From B75-G9 sp964564905 (lineage in GTDB: Archaea; Hadarchaeota; Hadarchaeia; Hadarchaeales; Hadarchaeaceae): a stretch of 11,464 nucleotides of DNA. Both the position numbers and the translations under genes were made by a program. The notes below the pieces were generated by a model. That model saw only the letters and a list, made by a program, of their open reading frames with translations, made no database searches and was not told the origin of the DNA. The stretch spans positions 1 to 11,464 of the forward strand of contig CAZMCI010000030.1 in the NCBI GenBank assembly GCA_964564905.1, given 5' to 3'. Shown piece by piece: positions 1 to 5,911 of this stretch. Each line of letters opens with the position of its first letter. The stretch's first letter is position 1.

Positions 1-1117
1 TTCCCCCGCCGTACGCCACGGCGAGTCTGCGTTCCATCTTCTCGGGGGTTTGGTGGTTCTCCTTCCAAGAGCCGAAGAGCGTCACCCCCCTCTTGTACCT
101 CTTTTTCGGGACCACCACGAGCTTGGCATGGCACCCCAGCTGCTCCCCGACTATCACGTGGCCCGCCTCATGCACGCACGCACGGTAGCGCTCGTCATCG
201 TTGGTCCAAGTGCCCGTTCGAGAGCCCACCACACCCTCGAGCAGCTGTTCGATCAGATCCGTTTCAGTCAGCTTGGAGGCGGATGATGCGATGCACATGT
301 TCATGTAAGCCCCTTCCACCAGTTCTTCTATCTCCGCGGGGGTCATCTCCGGCATTATCTCTGCCACGTTCTCGAGGTCTATGGGCTCGTGGGGCTTCTT
401 TTCGAGGTAGAATTTCAGTATCTCAGCCCTTCCCCGGTGGGTCGGGGGGCGATAGTGGAGGTGGTATCCAAGTCTCCCCGCCCGCAGGAGTCCCTCATCC
501 ACATCCATGGAGTTCGCCGACGCCACCACGAAAACACCCTCCGGCTTCCCGCTGATCCCGTCTAATTCGGTCATAATCGCTGGAGAGGCCTCGGAACGAT
601 ATCTCCTCTCGTCTGGGCACACCTCGTCGAACTCGTCAAAATATATGATGACGGGTTTTTTCGTTTGGGCGTAGTATTCCCTTGCCAGCGCGAAAAGAGA
701 GTGAACGTCTCCTGCTTTCCAACCTTTCTGTTCCCTGGGAAAACCTCCAGCGTCTATCAGCTTCGCGCCGGATTCCGTAGCTATCACGCGGGCGGTGAGC
801 GTCTTCCCGGTCCCCGGTTGGCCGTACAGGAAGATCCCCGGTTGAACCCGGACGTTTTTCTCCTTGAACCTCTGGTAGTCCTTCAGGAACGCAATGAACT
901 TCTTTATATCCTCCACTATATGGGGCATTCCTCGAATGTCATCGATACGCGCCGGTTTCAGCCTTGGGGTGTTGCTGAACACGTATTCTCTTCTTTTTTC
1001 GTCGAGCTCCGCTGGCGACATCGTGCTTTTCGCGTTTAGCTCCTCGTAATTCTCCACATCAAACAGACGGTATCTGGGCCTCCTTCTACGGCCCCATCGC
1101 TCTATAGGATCTATCAT
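1..1117 (-). CDS. Soluble FtsH-like AAA+ ATPase / M41 zinc metalloprotease, C-terminus cut by window edge
   Basis: Predicted ATP-driven protease of the FtsH (AAA-M41) type; 372 residues are visible and the gene continues past the left edge. Seen in order: a basic, non-hydrophobic N-terminus (residues 1-55), an AAA+ module with Walker A GQPGTGKT (99-106), Walker B IIYFDEFDE (157-165) and an arginine-finger region LLRAGRLG (210-217), a helical lid (about 225-300), then the zinc motif HEAGH (316-320) followed by FtsH-like PKKRYKRGVTLF (337-348) and the start of the AYGGG helix. FtsH normally has one or two N-terminal membrane helices; none is present here, so a cytosolic location is inferred. 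The pore-loop aromatic of FtsH (FVG) aligns with QKG (130-132), and the second arginine of GRFDR is missing. The third zinc ligand, an Asp in FtsH, would lie beyond the window. The ATG start has a strong GGAGAGGAGG Shine-Dalgarno four bases upstream. A winged-helix gene lies 75 bp upstream on the same strand. The family call is firm; the substrate is unknown. Confidence 0.88.
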   Translation of the reverse strand, partial: MIDPIERWGRRRRPRYRLFDVENYEELNAKSTMSPAELDEKRREYVFSNTPRLKPARIDDIRGMPHIVEDIKKFIAFLKDYQRFKEKNVRVQPGIFLYGQPGTGKTLTARVIATESGAKLIDAGGFPREQKGWKAGDVHSLFALAREYYAQTKKPVIIYFDEFDEVCPDERRYRSEASPAIMTELDGISGKPEGVFVVASANSMDVDEGLLRAGRLGYHLHYRPPTHRGRAEILKFYLEKKPHEPIDLENVAEIMPEMTPAEIEELVEGAYMNMCIASSASKLTETDLIEQLLEGVVGSRTGTWTNDDERYRACVHEAGHVIVGEQLGCHAKLVVVPKKRYKRGVTLFGSWKENHQTPEKMERRLAVAYGGG

Positions 1118-1192
1118 TTTTCCTCCTCTCCATCGATCTCAGAGTTTTCGAAGTTAAACCGAACAAGAAAATTTTTCACACGTCAACAAAAT
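1118..1192 (-). promoter_or_regulatory. Leader of the AAA-M41 gene: strong Shine-Dalgarno and possible TATA box
   Basis: This 75-bp gap separates the winged-helix stop from the AAA-M41 start. On the minus strand it holds GGAGAGGAGG about four bases before the ATG, an unusually complete ribosome site. GTTTAACTT (about 1152-1160) and AAAAATTTT (about 1168-1177) are TATA-like; the first would give a leader of roughly a dozen bases. The gene may have its own promoter, or may also be read through from the upstream regulator. The TATA assignment is inference. Confidence 0.35.
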
Positions 1193-1534
1193 TCACCCAT
1201 CCCAGCGTTCCCTAAACTTCGCGCTCAGCTCCAGGTATTCCTTCACCCGTGGATACTCGTCTTTGCCTTTTTCGGTCGCCCGGTAGCGGATGGGACTACC
1301 CAAAACTGTTTCTACCCACCCCAGCTCGACCAGCTGGCGCAGCATCAACTGTATTCTGTCCCGTCTCTGCCACCGCCCTCGCTCGAACCTCATCAGTCGG
1401 TAAACGGTAAACGGACCGTTGGATTCGTTCGTAGTCATGTACTCGAATAGTTTCAAGGCGGTGCACTCGGCTGGCAGGTACCTCTTCCTTTGGGATTTCG
1501 CCCCAGTGCAAGAGCCTAGATCCGGCACGAGCAT
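1193..1534 (-). CDS. Small winged-helix transcriptional regulator
   Basis: A 113-residue basic protein that looks like a single winged-helix DNA-binding domain. A helix begins at about residue 25 (CTALKLFEYM). A helix-turn-helix follows, with RIQLMLRQLVELGWVE (about 60-75) as recognition helix and turn. A wing follows, SPIRYRATEKGKDE, matching the common archaeal pattern in which the wing ends in T-x-K-G. The C-terminal helix PRVKEYLELSAKF could dimerise. I chose the ATG at 1534 over the GTG one codon earlier because AGGGGGT ends only a few bases before it and would overlap the spacing needed for the GTG. It is divergent from another HTH gene and lies upstream of the AAA-M41 gene on the same strand, so it may autoregulate and control the protease. 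The ligand and targets are unknown; the exact family cannot be fixed by eye. Confidence 0.75.
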   Translation of the reverse strand: MLVPDLGSCTGAKSQRKRYLPAECTALKLFEYMTTNESNGPFTVYRLMRFERGRWQRRDRIQLMLRQLVELGWVETVLGSPIRYRATEKGKDEYPRVKEYLELSAKFRERWDG

Positions 1535-1678
1535 CACACCCCCTATCTAAACACTTTCACGAATCACGAAATACTGGCTCCATATCGACCCGAGGATATT
1601 TAAATCTTTCGGATAAACCTAATCGTTAGGCATAACCTTTATAATACAGAAGCGTTCTTTTAAATACGGTGAGCGCGA
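1535..1678. promoter_or_regulatory. Divergent promoter region between two winged-helix regulators
   Basis: This 144-bp AT-rich gap feeds both directions. ATATTTAAAT (1596-1605) is nearly self-complementary and can serve as a TATA box on the minus strand about 65 bp before the ATG at 1534. CTTTATAATA (about 1637-1646) and TTTTAAATAC (1657-1666) are TATA-like for the plus gene starting at 1679, which has GGTGAG five bases before its ATG. A perfect 13-bp palindrome sits between the two sets. The layout suits mutual or autoregulation by the flanking DNA-binding proteins. Motifs are seen; function is inferred. Confidence 0.5.
1618..1630. promoter_or_regulatory. Candidate operator: perfect palindrome CCTAA-TCG-TTAGG
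   Basis: Five-base arms with a three-base spacer are exactly complementary. The site lies between the TATA-like elements of two divergent winged-helix genes, where binding could block either promoter. The arms are short, so chance occurrence is possible. Confidence 0.4.
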
Positions 1679-2326
1679 ATGAGAGAGCCAATAGAACCCT
1701 TTGCGAGCGTCGGGACATCGAACGTGTTCTTCCAGGTGGTGCTGGGAAACGCCACCACCAAGGATATCGCGAAACATACGGACACTCAGCCCCCGAGCGT
1801 TGCGGAGCACCTGAACCGGTTGCGTGAGCTCGGGATCCTCAAGCGGAGCGAGAAGGAGGGCAAGCTTCAGCCGTATGAGGTCGACTGGGAGAGGTTCGTT
1901 CACGCGTTATTCAGGCACATATACACGCCCAAACTTCAGAGGGCAGCCCTCCAATCGATGGAGGATGAAAGAACCCGCGAGGAACTGGAGCGGGAACAAA
2001 AGTTGATGAAGGAGATCATAGCCGAGCTCAAGAGAAACAAACGGTTCATGGCGGTCGTCCGGGGTTACTTCGAAAGGCTCGCCAAGGATATGGAGGAAGG
2101 ACTTTACCCCAGGCGGACAATATGGGGCGCCATTTACTGTTTTGAGGAGTCACTGGACATGATATCCGGGATCATCGAGAGGACGAAGGACCCAGAGACC
2201 AGAAAGCTCCTGGAACTTCTCAAGAAGTGGAACTGTTGCAGGCAACGTTTCAGACAGCACGGGCCAAGAGCCGCGTTTGAGCGTTCTGTTCGAAGAGTTG
2301 ATCAGGCTCAAGCGGGGGCTGGATGA
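1679..2326 (+). CDS. ArsR-like HTH protein with helical C-terminal domain; C-terminal frame doubtful
   Basis: A 215-residue predicted transcription regulator. Residues 10-75 form a winged helix: ATTKDIAKHTDTQPPSVAEH is the HTH, LNRLRELGILKR the end of the recognition helix, and SEKEGKLQPYEVDW the wing, as in ArsR-type proteins. Residues 90-184 are strongly helical and charged (a likely coiled coil at about 95-120), suggesting dimerisation or ligand sensing. No cysteine metal site of ArsR type is evident. The start ATG has GGTGAG five bases upstream. The frame ends at TGA 2324-2326, overlapping the next ORF. After Trp184 the frame turns Cys/Arg-rich and loses the GC-rich third positions seen elsewhere, while the other two forward frames successively look more coding-like. 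The true C-terminus may therefore differ. The DNA-binding role is well supported; the target is unknown, although the divergent promoter is the obvious candidate. Confidence 0.75.
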   Translation: MREPIEPFASVGTSNVFFQVVLGNATTKDIAKHTDTQPPSVAEHLNRLRELGILKRSEKEGKLQPYEVDWERFVHALFRHIYTPKLQRAALQSMEDERTREELEREQKLMKEIIAELKRNKRFMAVVRGYFERLAKDMEEGLYPRRTIWGAIYCFEESLDMISGIIERTKDPETRKLLELLKKWNCCRQRFRQHGPRAAFERSVRRVDQAQAGAG

Positions 2327-2475
2327 TGGTCATGAAACGGGCCGGGGCATCCGAGATATTCGTATGCTATTACCACGGATGCCGCAAGCGGGTGGACAGA
2401 CGGTGCTTTGAACGGAGGTGCCGCCGCATGGTCAAGCTTCCCGTGTCGAGCTTGAGGTACACCAGCCGGAAGTAG
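2323..2475 (+). CDS. Small Cys/Arg-rich protein, possible zinc-binding microprotein
   Basis: A 50-residue ORF starting ATG-ATG; it overlaps the TGA of the preceding regulator (ATGA arrangement) and has GGGGG four bases upstream. It is very basic and contains a C-x4-C-x7-C-x4-C pattern with a His inside the first pair (CYYHGC ... CFERRC), which could hold one zinc ion. About four fifths of its third codon positions are G or C by my count, matching neighbouring genes and arguing that it is translated. I do not recognise the family. It could act with the upstream HTH protein as a nucleic-acid-binding partner, but that is inference. The alternative is that it is a chance ORF between the regulator and dacZ. 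Confidence 0.45.
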   Translation: MMVMKRAGASEIFVCYYHGCRKRVDRRCFERRCRRMVKLPVSSLRYTSRK

Positions 2476-2508
2476 CTACGTGTCGTTTGAGATTACCGAG
2501 AAAAGGCA

Positions 2509-2517
2509 CTTATAACC
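2509..2517 (+). promoter_or_regulatory. Probable TATA box of dacZ
   Basis: CTTATAACC preceded by the purine-rich GAGAAAAGG (a BRE-like stretch) is a good archaeal core promoter. Transcription starting about 25 bases downstream would leave a leader of about 20 bases before the GTG at 2559. The element lies inside the longer open frame that begins at 2418, which argues against that earlier start. Confidence 0.5.
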
Positions 2518-2558
2518 TAAATACAAGAAACGACAAATTTACTTGTTGGCCGAGGCCG

Positions 2559-3434
2559 GTGGGGGGCGAGGCTGATGAAGTGGAGACTGTCGCTGCCATT
2601 GCCGAAACGATCGTGCGAATGGCCAATAAGTTCAACGTGGATGCCATACTGAGTTCTACGCACACTGGGAGAACGTACCACATCATCAAAAGGATAGTAG
2701 ACACAGGGAAACCCAAGGTCATCGCCGCCACCCTCAACCCCGACACTTATAGGAAACTGAAATCGGAAGGGGCTCTCGTCGTGATGCTACCTAGACTCAT
2801 GAATAGAATCGCACAGGTCCAATACGCGATAGGCAGGGCGGTAGCAGAGGGTCTGGTCTCCAAGGGAGAAAACCTTGTTTGTATGATAGGGGCGAAACCG
2901 GGCACAAAAACAGACACGATTTTCATTCATCAGGTTACGGGCTCCGAGCCCAAGGGCGCCGAGTTACTATCAGACCCTGTGGTTGAAGCGGCGATTGAAA
3001 TAGCGGTTCAGCTTGGACGAGAGGGCGTGGATGGGAGACCTGTTGGGACATCTTTCATAGTGGGTGACCAAGAAAAGGTGATGGAACTTTCACACCAGAT
3101 CGGGATAAACCCATTCAGGGGTTACTCTCTCTCGGTGCTCGATAGAAAAGACTGGTATCTGATAAAGCGATACGCCGTACCCTGCGAAGGGGCTTTTGTG
3201 GTTTCATCGAATGGAATAATTCTGGCTGCCGACAGGTATCTTCGGGCTGAGGACTTCGAGATAGACATCCCTTCCGGCTTAGGGACCCGTCACAGAGGGG
3301 TGGCAAGGATCACCGCTGCCACTAAGGCGATAGGTGTCGTTGTATCGGAAGGTGACCGCAAAGTCAGGGTGTTTCAGGGTGGGCGGATGGTTGGAACAAT
3401 TGATCCGTTGAACGGGAATTGGCTGGAAACTTAA
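2559..3434 (+). CDS. dacZ: Diadenylate cyclase DacZ (c-di-AMP synthase)
   Basis: Joins two ATP molecules into cyclic di-AMP, a nucleotide second messenger tied to osmotic and potassium control in other organisms. The 291-residue form has the archaeal DacZ layout: a pyruvate-kinase-C-like N-terminal domain (about 5-135; note AILSSTHTGRTYHIIKR and the following Rossmann-like strands), then a DisA_N cyclase domain (about 140-285) opening with DGRPVGTSFIVGD. The ATP-binding motif GTRHRG (RHR at 244-246) is intact. The usual DGA catalytic motif reads EGA (210-212) in CEGAFVVSSNG. No membrane segment is present, so it is cytosolic. The frame is open back to a GTG at 2418, but those 47 extra residues overlap the Cys-rich ORF, look unlike the family and contain a TATA box, so I start at GTG 2559. 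A run of six G bases just after this start could hide a sequence error. It converges with the methyltransferase gene 15 bp downstream. Confidence 0.88.
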   Translation: MGGEADEVETVAAIAETIVRMANKFNVDAILSSTHTGRTYHIIKRIVDTGKPKVIAATLNPDTYRKLKSEGALVVMLPRLMNRIAQVQYAIGRAVAEGLVSKGENLVCMIGAKPGTKTDTIFIHQVTGSEPKGAELLSDPVVEAAIEIAVQLGREGVDGRPVGTSFIVGDQEKVMELSHQIGINPFRGYSLSVLDRKDWYLIKRYAVPCEGAFVVSSNGIILAADRYLRAEDFEIDIPSGLGTRHRGVARITAATKAIGVVVSEGDRKVRVFQGGRMVGTIDPLNGNWLET

Positions 3435-3457
3435 TTTTCTCCTCGAACTTTATTTTT
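3434..3457. terminator. T-rich convergent gap between dacZ and the methyltransferase gene
   Basis: The 15-bp gap and its edges carry ATTTTCT and TTTATTTTT on the plus strand. Archaeal termination often needs only T runs, so these could end dacZ transcription. For the minus gene no clear T run is seen downstream. No hairpin is evident. Confidence 0.3.
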
Positions 3458-4583
3458 CCCAGAGCAGCAATCCTTCTTTCGCTATCCCGACCTTCTTTCT
3501 CGCAGGAGTCGTACAGTATCTCTTATTTACCACGATCACACGCTTCGCCCTGAAACCAGCTCTCTCGGCCAGCTCGCTGAGGGGGACGCAGACCTCCACG
3601 ACTCCTTCCGGAAGACATCCATCCGAGGTCACCATGCATACTTTTCCGCCGACCCTGCAGACCCTGTACAGTTCCATGATCGCAGAGAACATATCCTTGA
3701 AATAAAATCCCACTTCGGAGGGTCTGTCCTTCGCGAACTCCTCCACCTCTGAGAAATTTTCGTCGGCTTCACCTTTCGGGCGCACACCTATGAGTTCTTC
3801 CGCCAGTGGTCCTTCCACGCCTAGGATCCACTGTTCAATGCGGTAGACCGAGACGTATTCCTGCTTCCTCAGGTAGGGTGGAGAGGTTATCACCGCCCCC
3901 ACGCTTTCATCCTCCAGCCTCATCTTCCTGGCGTCGCAGTGCTCTACCGTGGTGTTCGACGGTTTCGTCCTGAAGTGCTCGAGGTCGCGACACATTCGCA
4001 TGAGCTGTCTTTCCAGGGCCTTTCGGAGCGGTGGGACAGGACGTCTGGCCACCTTGATCGCGGCTCCATCTTTGCGAGCCCAGCTGCATTGCATCGACGC
4101 GGAGACCAATCCCAGCAGCATGAACTCTCGAATCGCTTCGTCCTCGACTTCCATGATCTTGTCCCTGAAATGAGCGATATCCTCGAGCACGGACGTCGGG
4201 AATACGCGGCTCACAAAACCGGGAGCTTCCACTTCCACACGTTCGAACTTCGACCTCACGACCCGGTGCACAGCCGACCTCAATTTGTCCACATTGTAGT
4301 CCCTGAGCTTCACGCGTGACACAAAGAGCAGCATTGGATGCACATCGAAGCCCACGCAGTCCAGACCGAACTCCTTGCAGGCAAGTGGTGTCGTCCCCGC
4401 TCCACAAAAAGGATCCAGAACCATATTCTCCTTCTCCAGCCCCCATGTCTCCACCAGCAGCCCGACAAGATCCCGTGAGAAAGACTCTTTCATCTGAAAC
4501 CAGTTGTAGACGGGACGCTTCCTGTCCAGGATCGGCGTGACCATCCTTCCAAGTTGAAGCTTCTCGGAAATTTTCAAACTCAT
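3450..4583 (-). CDS. Site-specific DNA methyltransferase (N4-cytosine/N6-adenine type)
   Basis: A 377-residue S-adenosylmethionine-dependent amino-methyltransferase. Motif I is DPFCGAGTT (57-65), followed by the acidic-loop region VGFDVHP (77-83); the catalytic motif IV is TSPPY (233-237), the SPPY form typical of N4-cytosine enzymes. A segment before motif I, YNWFQMKESFSRDLV (26-40), resembles the N-terminal binding motif of such DNA methylases. The order motif I then motif IV, with about 170 residues between, sets it apart from beta-class enzymes, in which the order is reversed; the intervening region could read the target. Its ATG overlaps the rfcL stop by four bases, so the two genes are probably translated together. 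No restriction endonuclease is next to it, so it may be a solitary methylase linked to replication or repair. An RNA substrate cannot be excluded from sequence alone. Confidence 0.8.
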   Translation of the reverse strand: MSLKISEKLQLGRMVTPILDRKRPVYNWFQMKESFSRDLVGLLVETWGLEKENMVLDPFCGAGTTPLACKEFGLDCVGFDVHPMLLFVSRVKLRDYNVDKLRSAVHRVVRSKFERVEVEAPGFVSRVFPTSVLEDIAHFRDKIMEVEDEAIREFMLLGLVSASMQCSWARKDGAAIKVARRPVPPLRKALERQLMRMCRDLEHFRTKPSNTTVEHCDARKMRLEDESVGAVITSPPYLRKQEYVSVYRIEQWILGVEGPLAEELIGVRPKGEADENFSEVEEFAKDRPSEVGFYFKDMFSAIMELYRVCRVGGKVCMVTSDGCLPEGVVEVCVPLSELAERAGFRAKRVIVVNKRYCTTPARKKVGIAKEGLLLWEK

Positions 4584-5803
4584 CCCAGCGCTTTCAGAAA
4601 CTTCGACTCGGCATCCGTGAGTTCAAGCTCTTCCGTTATTCGTTCGGCCGCCTTTTTGTCGTGCTTTAGGATCACTCCTAGGTAGGGCATGACATCCCTG
4701 CGCACGACCTGGAGGGAGGCATGACAGCGTGACGCTATTTTCCTGGCAACTGAGTCCCGCATCGCTCGGTCCGCTCTGGTCCTGGCAAAGTGTCTGATGT
4801 GGCTCGGCGACACGAACTTGGCGTGCCTGAGATTTTTTCCTCTCGACAGGGCAACGCCCGCGCTCATCAGGTCGCCCGCATATCCCCACAGCCCATACAA
4901 CTGTCCTCTTCTCGCCCGGCCCAAGAAGACGTCGGCTCGGGAGATCGCGTCGTATACATCAGCCCGACTTTTTGGGTCTGCAACGATCTTCGGCACGTTT
5001 TCGTCGATCCAGGCCAGCGCGTCTTCCGGGGGCATGTCCAGCGACCAGAGCGCCGCCCTCACCTCCTTCGCGCTTTCGGATGAGAGCACCTTGTTCAGGA
5101 AATCGTACACGCTGAGTTCACGATCCCGGCGGTAGAGGGCCAGGTCGGAGGGTCCGAGCCGTTTTTTCCCGGTGGCGGTCGTCTGGAGGTCCGTGATGGC
5201 GCAACGCATATCTCCGCTCGCCGTCTCAGCGATGATGTTCAGGACGCGTGGATCAGCGGAGATGCCTTCGGCCCTGCATATCCTGGTAAGCTCCCTGACG
5301 ATGGCCTCTGTGGATAGACGTCCGAAGTTTATCCATGCGCACGCCATCCGGATGTCCCACGGGATGGCGAATTGGTCGTTCGCTATGAGCACGAGTGGGT
5401 TCTGGGTCTCCTCCAGGAGCTCCTTGAGTGCCCTGTATCCGCCCCGGTCTGCAGTTCCGTGGATGTTGTCGGCCTCGTCCAGTACCACCAGCCTCCTTCC
5501 CTTGGTCCCGGAGAACAGCGTCCCGGATCCGGCGGCGGATCCGGCCACGCGTCTTATCTCGGATAGAGTTCGTTTGTCGCTGGCGTTCATCTCGATCAGG
5601 TCCCAGCCCATGTCATTGGCCAGGGCAGCCACCGCCGCACTTTTTCCAGTTCCGGACGGTCCGTAGACCAAGGCGGCACGTTTTTTTGGTCTTCCTTTTT
5701 TCCATTCCTCAGCCCACCTCAGGAGCTCGTGGACCGCTTTCTGCTGTCCGATGAGGTCTCTGAGCCTGCGGGGCCTGTACTTGTCCACCCAAGGTTCAGA
5801 CAT
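4580..5803 (-). CDS. rfcL: Replication factor C large subunit (clamp loader)
   Basis: The large subunit of the archaeal clamp loader, which with RfcS loads the PCNA ring onto primed DNA using ATP. At 407 residues it opens with the family hallmark PWVDKYRP (4-11), then Walker A GPSGTGKS (48-55), Walker B VVLDEADN (106-113) and the sensor-1 stretch LVLIANDQ (137-144). The remainder is the lid and a helical collar domain. I start at ATG 5803 because the family begins just before PW-KYRP and a TATA-like CTTAAATC sits about 35 bases upstream; the frame is open to GTG 5833. Archaeal large subunits are usually longer, with a charged tail ending in a PCNA-binding box (QxxLxxF); here the protein ends in LTDAESKFLKALG with no such box. 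No rfcS gene is in the window. It is the first gene of a two-gene operon with the methyltransferase. Confidence 0.93.
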   Translation of the reverse strand: MSEPWVDKYRPRRLRDLIGQQKAVHELLRWAEEWKKGRPKKRAALVYGPSGTGKSAAVAALANDMGWDLIEMNASDKRTLSEIRRVAGSAAGSGTLFSGTKGRRLVVLDEADNIHGTADRGGYRALKELLEETQNPLVLIANDQFAIPWDIRMACAWINFGRLSTEAIVRELTRICRAEGISADPRVLNIIAETASGDMRCAITDLQTTATGKKRLGPSDLALYRRDRELSVYDFLNKVLSSESAKEVRAALWSLDMPPEDALAWIDENVPKIVADPKSRADVYDAISRADVFLGRARRGQLYGLWGYAGDLMSAGVALSRGKNLRHAKFVSPSHIRHFARTRADRAMRDSVARKIASRCHASLQVVRRDVMPYLGVILKHDKKAAERITEELELTDAESKFLKALG

Positions 5804-5911
5804 CAAAACACTAAACGAAATTCTCCCGCCCACGATTTAAGTCTGCTGCGGTGAAAATTGTTCCGGTAACTCACTTAAGGAAAAAGCCCCAAATACGTTT
5901 CGAGTGATTTC
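5804..5911. promoter_or_regulatory. Divergent promoter region rfcL / mre11
   Basis: The gap is about 108 bp. For rfcL, CTTAAATC on the minus strand (5834-5841) lies about 35 bases before ATG 5803, giving a nearly leaderless message. For mre11, CACTTAAGG (5872-5880) lies about 35 bases before TTG 5912, again implying a very short leader, with GAGTGA just ahead of the start as a weak ribosome site. A clamp loader and a break-repair nuclease are thus fed from one small region. Assignments rest on spacing and motif only. Confidence 0.45.

Noticed and set aside
50..1039. Plus-strand open frames over the first kilobase
   Set aside because: They are shadows of the minus-strand AAA-M41 gene, whose Walker and HEAGH motifs are unambiguous.
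2418..2558. Extended N-terminus of DacZ from GTG 2418
   Set aside because: It overlaps a more coding-like ORF, contains a TATA box and does not resemble the DacZ N-terminus; kept only as a finding.
3907..4446. Second frame of 179 codons within the methyltransferase gene, same strand
   Set aside because: The overlapping frame encodes the methyltransferase motifs DPFCGAGTT and TSPPY; the alternative reads as low-complexity Arg/Gly/Ser sequence.
3450..4583. Restriction-modification system
   Set aside because: Only the methyltransferase is present; both neighbours are identified housekeeping genes and no endonuclease is visible.
5172..5666. Long open frame antisense to rfcL (164 codons, plus strand)
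   Set aside because: It lies opposite the firmly identified RfcL ATPase domain and has no recognisable motifs; open antisense frames are common in GC-rich genes.
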